The notes: generated from the letters alone by a model not told the origin. A stretch of 33,985 nucleotides of DNA from an uncultured Anaerotruncus sp. (GCF_902490045.1 NZ_CABUCJ010000016.1:1-33985); one strand, 5' to 3'; numbered from the stretch's first letter, positions 26,678 through 33,961 are shown. Translations and numbers: made by a program.

Positions 26678-27487
26678 TCATTCCTGCGCGGGCTGACGCC
26701 CGGTCGCTTCGATCATCCACTGCTGGCGGGTCTCCTCGGTGACGGTGTCGAGCGCCTTCTGGATCTCGTCGAGCAGCTCGGTGTTGCCCTTCTTGACCGC
26801 GATCGAAACGGAGGTGTCGGCCTCGAAGCCCTTGTCCGCGTCGAATTCGACGTAGGTCAAATCGGAGTTGCTGCTGGTGACGCCCACCGCCACGGGAAGC
26901 TCGGCGGTCAGCGCGTCGACCTCGCCGTTCTGGAGCGCGACGACCATCAGCGGGTAGGTCGCGAGCGGGGTGACGTGGTCGACGCCCCCGATCTGGTCGA
27001 TGACGTCGTCATAGATGGTGTTGAGCTGGCCCTGGACCTTGCGGCCGGAGAGCTGCTGGATGTCGGTGATGCCGGTCAGATCGCTGTCCTTGCGGACGAT
27101 GACGACCATCTTGCTCTCATAGTAGGGGGTGGTGAAGTCGACGTTTTCCTTACGCTCGGGGGTGGCGGTCATGCCCGCGATGATCGCGTCGATCTCGCCG
27201 TTGTTGACGGCGGGCTCGAGGCCCTCCCAGGCGATCGGCTTGACGACCAGGGTGCGGCCGAGCTTTTCGGCGATGTATTTGCCCATGACGACGTCGTAGC
27301 CGTCCGCGTAGGAGGCGTTGCCGATGTCGACGGCGGTGTCGGTCTTTTCGAGCTGGGTCCAGTTGAAGGGCGCGTAGGCGCACTCCATACCGATCGTGAA
27401 GGTCTTTTCCCCGGCGGGCTTGGAGCCGCAGCCCGCGGCCGCGAGCAGCATCAGGGTCGCCAAAACGAGAGCAAGTACTCTTTTCAT
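26678..27487 (-). CDS. Amino-acid-binding lipoprotein of the ABC importer
   Basis: This 269-residue solute-binding protein (SBP_bac_3 family) begins with a lipoprotein signal peptide, MKRVLALVLATLMLLAAAGC, whose cysteine at 20 would be lipidated by Lgt. The mature part has FTIGMECAYAPFNW, IAWEGLEPAVNNGEIDAIIAGMTATPERKENVDFT and a hinge typical of polar amino acid binders; the Arg that binds the amino-acid carboxylate is plausibly in TATPERKE. The ATG at 27487 is chosen because AGAGG lies eight bases upstream and the signal peptide begins there; the 13 residues of open frame before it are leader. It is the first gene of the importer operon, 53 bp from the permease. Confidence 0.95.
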   Translation of the reverse strand: MKRVLALVLATLMLLAAAGCGSKPAGEKTFTIGMECAYAPFNWTQLEKTDTAVDIGNASYADGYDVVMGKYIAEKLGRTLVVKPIAWEGLEPAVNNGEIDAIIAGMTATPERKENVDFTTPYYESKMVVIVRKDSDLTGITDIQQLSGRKVQGQLNTIYDDVIDQIGGVDHVTPLATYPLMVVALQNGEVDALTAELPVAVGVTSSNSDLTYVEFDADKGFEADTSVSIAVKKGNTELLDEIQKALDTVTEETRQQWMIEATGRQPAQE

Positions 27488-27529
27488 TATTAATCCTCTC
27501 CCATATAAAACATTCTTGCAGCACAAGAA

Positions 27530-27545
27530 AAGGCGCTGCGCCTTT
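27530..27545 (-). other. Short hairpin in the leader of the ABC importer operon
   Basis: On the minus strand AAGGCGC and GCGCCTT pair closely and are followed by TTCTTG, just downstream of the promoter. Flanking CACAA and TTGTG can extend the stem. It resembles a weak attenuator. Confidence 0.4.
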
Positions 27546-27552
27546 GTGTTAC

Positions 27553-27581
27553 AGTTTATGCAATCAGAGCGGTAAAGTCAA
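27553..27581 (-). promoter_or_regulatory. Promoter of the amino acid ABC importer operon
   Basis: On the minus strand TTGACT (27581-27576), a 17-bp spacer and TAAACT (27558-27553) lie about 65 bp before the lipoprotein start codon. Confidence 0.82.
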
Positions 27582-27585
27582 GAGG

Positions 27586-27669
27586 ATTTGGGCCTATTTG
27601 CATCTTTTCCCGGAAAGTCTTGCAAAATCCGCCCAAATTTACCGGGTCCGGAGGGGAAAAATGCAAATA
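27586..27669. repeat. Nested inverted repeats in the hydF-importer intergenic region
   Basis: ATTTGGGC (27586-27593) is complementary to GCCCAAAT (27631-27638), and the 17-mer at 27595-27611 (TATTTGCATCTTTTCCC) is complementary at 15 of 17 positions to 27653-27669. The two pairings are interleaved, not nested cleanly. They lie directly upstream of the importer promoter and may be a regulator-binding region. Confidence 0.5.
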
Positions 27670-27678
27670 TCCGTGCAG

Positions 27679-27705
27679 AAAAAGGCCGCCGAAGGCGGCC
27701 TTTTT
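27679..27705 (-). terminator. Terminator of the hydrogenase maturation operon
   Basis: AAAAAGGCCGCC (27679-27690) and GGCGGCCTTTTT (27694-27705) pair perfectly around GAA, 24 nt past the hydF stop on the minus strand. The symmetric A/T tracts make it bidirectional in principle. Confidence 0.93.
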
Positions 27706-27728
27706 GCAGGATGCGGGACGGGTGCGAT

Positions 27729-28922
27729 TCAGCGGTAGCTGATCTTGTCGAGGATACCGCCGAGCTTGGCGAGCGCGACGCCGTAGTTGGTGATCGGGAC
27801 CCCCGCCGCGCGGGCGCGTTCGATGCGGGTGAGGACGTAGCGGCGGTTGAACATGCAGGCGCCGCAGTGGATGATCAGGTCGTAGCCGGTCAAATCCTCC
27901 GGAAAATCGGGGCCGCTGACCACGTCGACGGCAAGGGCCTCGCCCACCCGTTTGCGCAGCAGGCGGGGGAGCTTGACGCGCCCGATGTCCTCGTCGAGCG
28001 GGGCGTGGGTGCACGCCTCGGCGATGAGCACGCGGGAGCCGGGGGTGAGCGCGTCGATCGCGGCGGCCCCCTCGACGAAGGCGGCGATATCCCCCTTGAC
28101 GGCCGCCATCAGCACCGAAAAGGAGGTGAGCAGGCTTTCGGGCGGCTTTTTCCGGTAGACGGCGGGGAACACCTGCGAGTCGGTGATGATGAGGCGGGGC
28201 GGCTCCCGGAGGACCGCAAGGGCCTCATCGAGCTTGTCGGTCGTGACCGACAGCACGACGCATCTGTTGTCGAGCAGGTCGCGGATCGTCTGCACCTGCG
28301 GCAGGATGAGGCGGCCCTTGGGCGCCTGGATGTCCTGCGGCATGACAAGCAGCACGACATCCCCCTCGCCGGCGAGCCCGGCGGTGATGCTCTTCTTTTC
28401 ATAGTCCTCGGGAAGCTGGCGGATGACCGCCTCGATCACGTCCTTGACGCCGGTGCGCTCCTTCGCGGAGACGACGATGGGGAAGAGGGAGAAGGCGTCG
28501 TGGATCGCCCGGGCGATCTCGGAGACGTTGCCGAGCAGGTCGGCCTTGTTGATGACGGCGACGACCGGCGTGCCGCGTTCCCGCAGCGCCCCGATCCAGT
28601 CGGCCTCCAGCGAGACGTCCGCCTCGCAGAAGACGACGATCGCGACGTCGGTCTTTTCGAGCGCGTCCCGCGTCCGCCGGACGCGCAGCGCGCCGAGTTC
28701 CCCCTCGTCGTCGAAGCCGGCGGTGTCGATCAGCATGCAGGGTCCGATGCCGTGGATCTCCATCGCCTTGTAGACGGGGTCGGTCGTCGTGCCCGCGACG
28801 TCGGAGGTGAGGGCGGTGTCCTGGTTGGTGATCGCGTTTATGAGGGAGGATTTGCCGCTGTTGCGTTTCCCGAAAATGCCGATGTGCAGCCGGTTGGCGC
28901 TGGGGGTTGTTGTCAGGCTCAT
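27729..28922 (-). CDS. hydF: [FeFe]-hydrogenase H-cluster maturation GTPase HydF
   Basis: HydF is the scaffold and carrier on which the diiron subcluster of the H-cluster is assembled before transfer to apo-hydrogenase. The 397-residue protein has an N-terminal Era-like GTPase (GIFGKRNSGKSSL for G1, DTAGFDDEGE for G3, NKAD for G4), a dimerisation domain (about 180-270), and a C-terminal 4Fe-4S-binding domain with CTHAP and HCGACMFNRR, the conserved CxH...HCxxC cluster ligands. The ATG is preceded by AAGGAG ten bases away. It is the last gene of the operon; a long hairpin separates it from hydG. Confidence 0.97.
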   Translation of the reverse strand: MSLTTTPSANRLHIGIFGKRNSGKSSLINAITNQDTALTSDVAGTTTDPVYKAMEIHGIGPCMLIDTAGFDDEGELGALRVRRTRDALEKTDVAIVVFCEADVSLEADWIGALRERGTPVVAVINKADLLGNVSEIARAIHDAFSLFPIVVSAKERTGVKDVIEAVIRQLPEDYEKKSITAGLAGEGDVVLLVMPQDIQAPKGRLILPQVQTIRDLLDNRCVVLSVTTDKLDEALAVLREPPRLIITDSQVFPAVYRKKPPESLLTSFSVLMAAVKGDIAAFVEGAAAIDALTPGSRVLIAEACTHAPLDEDIGRVKLPRLLRKRVGEALAVDVVSGPDFPEDLTGYDLIIHCGACMFNRRYVLTRIERARAAGVPITNYGVALAKLGGILDKISYR

Positions 28923-28955
28923 GGAATGGCACTCCTTTTATATGATGCGGTTTCG

Positions 28956-28989
28956 CGCCCGTCCCCGGCGCCATTGGCGGGGACGGGCG
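28956..28989 (-). other. Stable hairpin without U-tract between hydG and hydF
   Basis: CGCCCGTCCCC (28956-28966) and GGGGACGGGCG (28979-28989) are perfect 11-bp complements, with GCC/GGC pairing inside. No T-run follows, so it is more likely an RNA-stability or processing element than a terminator. Confidence 0.6.
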
Positions 28990-28995
28990 GCCCGG

Positions 28996-30414
28996 TCAGA
29001 ACCGAAAATCGCGCTTGCCCGCGGCGATGTCCGCCAGGTGCTCCGCGGTGAGGCGGCGGACCTTCTCGTTGGGGATGAGGGGGACGGTATCCGCGATCAT
29101 TTGTTCGCCCTTGGCCTTCGTCTCGGGGGAGGCGTAGTCCTCGAGATACTCCTTGAGGGTCATGAGCGCGTTGGGGTCGCAGCAGTTGCCGATCTGCTGG
29201 CTCTTGACGAGGCTCATGAACCGGTCGCCGGTGCGGCCCTCTCGGTAGCAGGCGGTGCAGAAGCTCGGGATGTGTCCGAGGTCGAGCAGCCAGCCCACCA
29301 CCTCGTCGAGGGTGCGGTTGTCGCTGACGTCGAACTGGGCGGAGTTCTCCTCCTCGGCCTCGGCGTAGCCGCCGACGCTCGTGCGGGAGGCGCCGGAGAT
29401 CTGCGAGATGCCCAGGTGGAGCACCTTTTCGCGGGTGCGCTGTGATTCGCGCGTCGAGATGATCATGCCGGTATAGGGGACGGCGACGCGCAGCACGGCG
29501 ACGATCTTCTGGAAGGTCTCGTCGGAGATGGCGTTGTTGAACTCGTCGGGATCGATGTCGTCGGCGGTGCGCACGCGGGGGACGCTGATCGTGTGCGGAC
29601 CGACGCCGAAGACCGCCTCGAGGTGCTCGGCGTGCATGAGCAGGCCGACGAAGTCGTATTTATACATGTTGAGCCCAAAGAGCACGCCGCAGCCCACGTC
29701 GTCGATGCCGCCCTCCATCGCGCGGTCCATCGCCTCGGTGTGGTAGGCGTAGTTGCTCTTCGGCCCCGCCGGATGCAGGTATTCGTACGACTCTTTATTA
29801 TAGGTCTCCTGGAAGAGGATATACGTCCCGATACCCGCCTCCTTGAGGCGGCGGTAGTTTTCGACCGTCGTGGCGGCGATGTTGACGTTCACGCGGCGGA
29901 TCGCGCCGTTTTTGTGCTTGATGCCGTAGATCGTTTTGATGCTCTCGAGCACATATTCAATCGGGCAGTTGACCGGATCCTCGCCCGTCTCGAGCGCGAG
30001 GCGCTTGTGGCCCATGTCCTGCAGCGCGACGACCTCCCGCACGATGTCCTCCTGGGAGAGCTGCTTGCGGGCGATGTGCTTGTTGTGGTGGTGGTAGGGG
30101 CAGTAACGGCACTCGTTGACGCAGTAGTTGGAGAGGTAGAGGGGGGCGAACATGACGATGCGGTTGCCGTAGTTCTTCTTCTTGATCTCCATCGCGAGCG
30201 CGTAGATTTTTTCGATGTAGGCGGGGTCCTCGCACTCGAGCAGCACCGCCGCCTCGCGGTGGGAGAGCCCCTTCAGCGTCGCGGCCTTCTCCAGAATCTG
30301 ATCGATGAGGGGGAAGTTCGCCCTGTTCTGTTCGGCGTACGCGAGCGTTTCCCTGATCTCAGCGTCGTCAATAAATTCGGTTGCGACCTTCGACTTCGGA
30401 TTGTACATGGACAT
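28996..30414 (-). CDS. hydG: [FeFe]-hydrogenase radical SAM maturase HydG
   Basis: HydG cleaves tyrosine to make the CO and cyanide ligands of the H-cluster. The 472-residue protein has a ThiH-like TIM barrel with CVNECRYC (CxxxCxxC for the SAM cluster, about residue 97) and the C-terminal auxiliary cluster motif CTACYREGRTGDRFM with a third Cys in GNCCDPNALM. That auxiliary site separates it from ThiH. Other conserved blocks are QDMGHKRLALETGEDP and ILFQETYNKESYEYLHP. The ATG at 30414 has AAAGG upstream; ATG 30408 is an alternative. It lies 11 bp after hydE. Confidence 0.98.
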   Translation of the reverse strand: MSMYNPKSKVATEFIDDAEIRETLAYAEQNRANFPLIDQILEKAATLKGLSHREAAVLLECEDPAYIEKIYALAMEIKKKNYGNRIVMFAPLYLSNYCVNECRYCPYHHHNKHIARKQLSQEDIVREVVALQDMGHKRLALETGEDPVNCPIEYVLESIKTIYGIKHKNGAIRRVNVNIAATTVENYRRLKEAGIGTYILFQETYNKESYEYLHPAGPKSNYAYHTEAMDRAMEGGIDDVGCGVLFGLNMYKYDFVGLLMHAEHLEAVFGVGPHTISVPRVRTADDIDPDEFNNAISDETFQKIVAVLRVAVPYTGMIISTRESQRTREKVLHLGISQISGASRTSVGGYAEAEEENSAQFDVSDNRTLDEVVGWLLDLGHIPSFCTACYREGRTGDRFMSLVKSQQIGNCCDPNALMTLKEYLEDYASPETKAKGEQMIADTVPLIPNEKVRRLTAEHLADIAAGKRDFRF

Positions 30415-30425
30415 TCAACCTTTCT

Positions 30426-31391
30426 TTACCGCGGAATTTTTCCCAAACCGCGAATCATATTTTCCAGCTCGGCGCGCTCGGCCCCGATGTCGGTGTGTCC
30501 GAGCGCGGCGGGATAGATTTCATACTTCTGCTTGTAGGCGTCGGGCGTCACCTTGCGCATGATGACGTTCGCCCCGCAGGAGAAGACGTCGTTTTTTTCC
30601 TCCCCGTCGATCACCCCGAGGGAGGTGGTGGCGGGCAGGTTCGCCTTCGGAAGCAGCAGCCGCGCGAGCGCGACCGCCCGCTTGGTGAGCTCGGTGCTCC
30701 CGTGCGGCAGATCCCGCAGCGGCGTGTCCGGGTGGGGGATGAAGGGCCCGATGCCCGCCATGTCGCAGCCGATCTCGCGGAGCAGCAGCAGGTCGCGCGC
30801 GACCGTCTCGCCGGTCTGGCCGGGCAGCCCGATCATGAACCCGCTGCCCGTCTCGAACCCGAGGGCCTTGAGGGATTTCAGGCAGGCGACCCGCTCCGCC
30901 AGGGTGCCGCAGGGGTGCAGCGAATCGTAGAGGACGGGGTCGGCGGTCTCGTGCTTGAGCAGGTAGCGGTCGGCGCCGCACGCCCGGAGATGCGCGTAAT
31001 CCTCCCTCGGCATCTCGCCGCAGCTCACCGTCACCGCGAGGCCCGTCCGCTTGATCTCACGGATGATCTCCCCGAGCAGCGCGGGCGTGAAATACGGATC
31101 CTCCCCCGACTGGAGCACGATCGTCCTGTAGCCCGCCTCCCGGGCGGCGCGGGCGGAGGCGATCATTTCCTCCGGTGTCATGCGGTAGCGTTCGCAGGCC
31201 GAGTTTCTGCTGTTGAGCCCGCAGTAGCGGCACTGCCGCCTGCAGTGGTTGGAAAACTCGAGGATGGCGCGGATGTGCACCACGTCCCCGACCGCCTCCC
31301 GCCGGACCCGGTCGGCCTCGCGGTAGACGGGGGAGAAATCCCGCAGGGCCAAAAGCTCCGCCAGCCCGGAAACCGTGTCATTCAGCGCCAT
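30426..31391 (-). CDS. hydE: [FeFe]-hydrogenase radical SAM maturase HydE
   Basis: HydE is a radical SAM enzyme that acts on the HydG-derived iron-cysteine complex in building the azadithiolate-bridged diiron centre. The 321-residue protein has NHCRRQCRYCGLN (CxxxCxxC, about residue 50), the BATS-type barrel with TIVLQSGEDPYF, ADRYLLKHETADP and GFMIGLPGQT, and a C-terminal region ending in NMIRGLGKIPR. Its start overlaps the end of the TM1266-like gene by 14 bp. Length and motifs are normal for HydE. Confidence 0.97.
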   Translation of the reverse strand: MALNDTVSGLAELLALRDFSPVYREADRVRREAVGDVVHIRAILEFSNHCRRQCRYCGLNSRNSACERYRMTPEEMIASARAAREAGYRTIVLQSGEDPYFTPALLGEIIREIKRTGLAVTVSCGEMPREDYAHLRACGADRYLLKHETADPVLYDSLHPCGTLAERVACLKSLKALGFETGSGFMIGLPGQTGETVARDLLLLREIGCDMAGIGPFIPHPDTPLRDLPHGSTELTKRAVALARLLLPKANLPATTSLGVIDGEEKNDVFSCGANVIMRKVTPDAYKQKYEIYPAALGHTDIGAERAELENMIRGLGKIPR

Positions 31392-31647
31392 GCGTGGGAC
31401 CTCCCGCCTTGGAATAGACCGTCTTGATGCTGACGCCGGGGAGCATCCCGAGCTTGCCGGAAAGGGAGCTGATCACGTTGTTCGGCGCGTCGACGACCAC
31501 GCTGATGATGTTGACGTTTTTCGCGTGATAGGGGATGCCCATCCGCCCGACGATGCAGCCGGCGAACTCGTGCAGGATGGCGTTGAGCCGGTCCGCCGCC
31601 CGCACGTCCTCCACGATGATGCCGATGAGGGCGATTCTTGTTTCCAT
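31378..31647 (-). CDS. TM1266-family putative regulator of the iron-only hydrogenase system
   Basis: This 89-residue protein has an ACT-like ferredoxin fold (ETRIALIGIIVEDVRAADRLNAILHEF, then GRMGIPYHAKNVNIISVVVDAP and LPGVSIKTVYSK). It matches the TM1266 family, small NikR-C-like proteins encoded with the hyd maturation genes and presumed regulatory, with no DNA-binding domain. The ribosome binding site AGGAAGG is seven bases before the ATG. It is the first gene of the maturation operon and lies directly behind the leader with the terminator. A role in sensing maturation status is inference. Confidence 0.9.
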   Translation of the reverse strand: METRIALIGIIVEDVRAADRLNAILHEFAGCIVGRMGIPYHAKNVNIISVVVDAPNNVISSLSGKLGMLPGVSIKTVYSKAGGPTHGAE

Positions 31648-31868
31648 CTGTCAGCCTTCCTTTCCGAAGCGGTTTCGGCGGCCGCGCCGCCAAAAAAAGC
31701 GCCGCGTCCCCAAAGGCGCGGCGTCGCGTTTGCAGCACAAAAATACCACCGCCTTCTCCGCCGGGAAAAACCCGCGCGCTTTAGAACGATTTGCTTTGGG
31801 AGCCTTGGTCCGCGGGGGTTCCCTTGGACGCAGGCAATGAAATTGTATGGGATATTGCCGTTGGGAAC
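31648..31868 (-). promoter_or_regulatory. Long structured 5' leader of the hydrogenase maturation operon (candidate riboswitch or attenuator)
   Basis: About 215 nt separate the promoter from the first start codon, and no protein is encoded there. Going downstream on the minus strand: GGCAAT/ATTGCC (31854-31859 with 31833-31838) forms a stem; GTCC and GGAC can pair around 31825-31806; CGGG-TTTTT-CCCG forms a small hairpin (about 31774-31762); then comes the intrinsic terminator at 31692-31724. GCGCGG (31772-31777) can pair with CCGCGC of the terminator stem (31716-31721), which would prevent its formation. I recognise no known riboswitch consensus. Confidence 0.6.
31692..31724 (-). terminator. 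Intrinsic terminator inside the leader of the maturation operon
   Basis: On the minus strand ACGCCGCG (31724-31717) pairs with CGCGGCGC (31706-31699) around a 10-nt loop and is followed directly by seven Ts (31698-31692). It lies 44 nt before the first start codon, between promoter and operon, so it should limit expression unless bypassed. Confidence 0.88.
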
Positions 31869-31897
31869 ATTATAGCACGGGTGGGCGGAATTGGCAA
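31869..31897 (-). promoter_or_regulatory. Promoter of the hydrogenase maturation operon
   Basis: On the minus strand TTGCCA (31897-31892), a 17-bp spacer and a perfect TATAAT (31874-31869) form a strong promoter. Its -35 is 26 bp from the -35 of the divergent acetyltransferase promoter. Confidence 0.88.
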
Positions 31898-31923
31898 GAG
31901 AGACTGCGGGCGCCCCGGAAGAG

Positions 31924-31952
31924 TTGCAAAAAAGAACGGGATTGGGTATACT
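31924..31952 (+). promoter_or_regulatory. Promoter of the GNAT acetyltransferase gene
   Basis: TTGCAA (31924-31929), a 17-bp spacer and TATACT (31947-31952) lie about 35 bp before the start codon. Confidence 0.82.
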
Positions 31953-31986
31953 GGTGCAAAACCTAAGGAACAGGAGCATGGATAAC

Positions 31987-32433
31987 ATGATCAGGAAGCT
32001 GACCCCGCGGGACAAAACGGAATTTCTCACGCTGCTTGATGAATTTTACCATTCGCCGGCCGTGCTGCACCCCGTCCCGGCGCATTTTTTTGAACGCACC
32101 TACGAACAGGCGGTCTCGGACAGCCCCTATGTGGACGTATTCCTCATCGAGCAGGAGGACAGGCTCGCCGGCTACGGTCAGGTGTCCCTCACCTGGTCGA
32201 CCGAGGCGGGCGGCATGGTCGTGCTGCTCGAGGAGCTCTACCTGCGCCCCGAATTCCAGGGGAAGGGGCTCGGCAGCGCGTATTTTTCCTTTGTCAGCGA
32301 ATACTATGCGGGGAGGGCGGCGCGCTTCCGGCTCGAGGTGGAGCCGGACAACGAGGGCGCGCGCAGGCTCTACGGCCGCCTCGGCTATGAAGAGCTGCCC
32401 TATGTCCAGATGGTCCGCGAACTGGGAAAATGA
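31987..32433 (+). CDS. GNAT family N-acetyltransferase
   Basis: This protein of about 148 residues transfers an acetyl group from acetyl-CoA to an unknown amine. LRPEFQGKGLGSAYFSFV (about residues 85-100) is motif A, with the Q-x-x-G-x-G pyrophosphate loop, and VEPDNEGARRLYGRLGYEELPY is the motif B region. Start is uncertain between ATG 31978 (AGGAG only one base away, AAGGA nine bases away) and ATG 31987 (AGGAG ten bases away, typical MIRKLTPRD beginning). It is divergent from the hydrogenase maturation operon and appears monocistronic. Substrate unknown. Confidence 0.88.
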   Translation: MIRKLTPRDKTEFLTLLDEFYHSPAVLHPVPAHFFERTYEQAVSDSPYVDVFLIEQEDRLAGYGQVSLTWSTEAGGMVVLLEELYLRPEFQGKGLGSAYFSFVSEYYAGRAARFRLEVEPDNEGARRLYGRLGYEELPYVQMVRELGK

Positions 32434-32472
32434 ACGGTCTGTGACGGATTCGTGAATTCAGGAGCGGCCCGC

Positions 32473-32501
32473 TTGTACGGGCCGACGGGTTGTGTTAGGA
32501 T
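32473..32501 (+). promoter_or_regulatory. Promoter of the lemA-TPM operon
   Basis: TTGTAC (32473-32478), a 17-bp spacer and TAGGAT (32496-32501) lie 30 bp before the start codon. The -35 sits within a CGGCCCG/CGGGCCG hairpin (32465-32484) that may also end the acetyltransferase transcript. Confidence 0.65.
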
Positions 32502-32531
32502 GTTGTCAGGCCAACAGAAAGGAACGATAAG

Positions 32532-33116
32532 ATGAAAAAAATGTCTACCGGCGTGGTTGTTTTAATCGCGGTCCTCGCGATCATCGTAATCATCGGTGTC
32601 TCCCTTGCCGGGGGATACAACGGCATCGCCTCGGCGCGTGAAAACGTCGACACCCAGCAGGCGGCGATCCAGACCCAGCTGCAGCGCAGGGCCGACCTGA
32701 TCCCCAACCTCGTCAACACGGTCAAGGGGCTGGCGGCGCAGGAACAGTCGGTCATCGACAGCGTCACCGAGGCGCGCGCGCAGCTGGCGGGCGCGCAGGG
32801 CAGGGGGATGGAGGAGCTGGCCGCGGCCAACGACAACCTCTCGAGCGCGCTCTCCCGGCTGCTGATGGTCGTGGAGAACTACCCGGAGATCCAGTCGAGC
32901 CAGGGCTATATCTCGCTGATGGATGAGCTCGCTGGCACCGAGAACCGCATCGCGGTCGCGCGCAACGATTACAACGACGCGGTCAAGAGCTACAACAGCA
33001 AAATCATCACCTTCCCGAACCGCCTGATCGCGGGCATGTTCGGATTCGAGAAGGCGGAGTACTTCACCGCGCCCGAGTCGGCGCAATCGGCGCCGGACGT
33101 GGACTTCGGCGCGTAA
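32532..33116 (+). CDS. lemA: LemA family protein
   Basis: This 194-residue protein has an N-terminal membrane span (residues 7-27, TGVVVLIAVLAIIVIIGVSLA) followed by the LemA helical-bundle domain. NGIASARENVDTQQAAIQTQLQRRADLIPNL is the family hallmark, and YNDAVKSYNSKIITFPNRLIAGMFGF is its conserved C-terminal block. LemA proteins are membrane-anchored with the bundle probably outside; their role is not settled. GAAAGGAA upstream supports the start. A TPM-domain gene follows after 16 bp, an arrangement repeated in many bacteria. Confidence 0.95.
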   Translation: MKKMSTGVVVLIAVLAIIVIIGVSLAGGYNGIASARENVDTQQAAIQTQLQRRADLIPNLVNTVKGLAAQEQSVIDSVTEARAQLAGAQGRGMEELAAANDNLSSALSRLLMVVENYPEIQSSQGYISLMDELAGTENRIAVARNDYNDAVKSYNSKIITFPNRLIAGMFGFEKAEYFTAPESAQSAPDVDFGA

Positions 33117-33132
33117 GCGGAGAGGGACGGGC

Positions 33133-33930
33133 ATGAAAAAGACAGCAGCCATTCTCGCGGCGCTCCTGCTTGCGGCGGCGGCGCTCTGCGGCGCCTCCTA
33201 TCCGAGCCCGACCAGCGACTTCTTTGTAAACGACTACGCCGGGGTGCTTTCATCGGACACCAGGGCGTATATCATGGAACATTCCGCCTCCCTCGCGCAG
33301 GAGACGGGCGCGCAGATCGTCGTACTGACGGTGCAGTCGCTCGACGGCGAGGACCCGGCATCCTACGCGCTGAACGTGGGCCGCCAGTGGGGCATCGGCG
33401 ACAAGGAGAAGGACAACGGCCTGCTCCTTCTGCTCGCGCCCGACGACGGGGAAATCCGCGTCGAGGTGGGGCGGGGGCTCGAGGGCGCGCTCAACGACGC
33501 GAAGGTCGGCCGCATGATCGATACCTACGCGCTCGAAAGCTACAAGGCGGGCGACTTCGACGCGGGCACCCGCGAGCTCTACAGCGCCCTGCTCTCCGAG
33601 ACGATGGTGGAGTACGGCCTCGAGGCGCTGCCCGGCTACGAGCCGCGCGACTACGGGGAGGACTCCCGCGGAGGAAATTTCGCCGGCGCGCTCGTGATCT
33701 TCTTTGTCATGATCGCGGTCATAATGTTCTTCATGCGCGGCGGCCGTCAACGCGGGCGCCGGCACTGGGATGACGACGACTTCCACGGCGGGCCGTTCAT
33801 CGGGGGCTTCTTCGGCGGCGGTTTCGGCGGCGGAGGCGGGTTTTCCGGCGGCGGCGGTTTCGGCGGAGGGGGAGGCTTCTCCGGAGGGGGCGGCGGCTTC
33901 GGCGGAGGCGGTTCCGGCCGCAGTTTCTGA
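33133..33930 (+). CDS. TPM domain-containing membrane protein, YgcG type, with glycine-rich tail
   Basis: This 265-residue protein has a signal peptide (MKKTAAILAALLLAAAALCGAS), a TPM domain (about residues 30-150; FVNDYAGVLSS, GAQIVVLTVQSL, WGIGDKEKDNGLLLLLAPDDGEIRVEVGRGLEG), one membrane span (about 185-203) and a tail of Gly-Phe-Ser repeats ending GGGGSGRSF. TPM domains occur in photosystem II repair and membrane-stress proteins, some with phosphatase activity. The C at residue 19 is preceded by Leu, so it is not a lipobox. It is co-transcribed with lemA, and the two products are likely to act together at the membrane. Confidence 0.94.
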   Translation: MKKTAAILAALLLAAAALCGASYPSPTSDFFVNDYAGVLSSDTRAYIMEHSASLAQETGAQIVVLTVQSLDGEDPASYALNVGRQWGIGDKEKDNGLLLLLAPDDGEIRVEVGRGLEGALNDAKVGRMIDTYALESYKAGDFDAGTRELYSALLSETMVEYGLEALPGYEPRDYGEDSRGGNFAGALVIFFVMIAVIMFFMRGGRQRGRRHWDDDDFHGGPFIGGFFGGGFGGGGGFSGGGGFGGGGGFSGGGGGFGGGGSGRSF

Positions 33931-33961
33931 AGGCGCGCCGAAAAAGGATGATACGCAAAGA

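Noticed and set aside
31473..32030. 185-codon minus-strand frame covering the leader of the hydrogenase operon
   Set aside because: Its translation has no homology. It overlaps the TM1266-like gene in another frame and crosses the promoter, so the leader is treated as non-coding.
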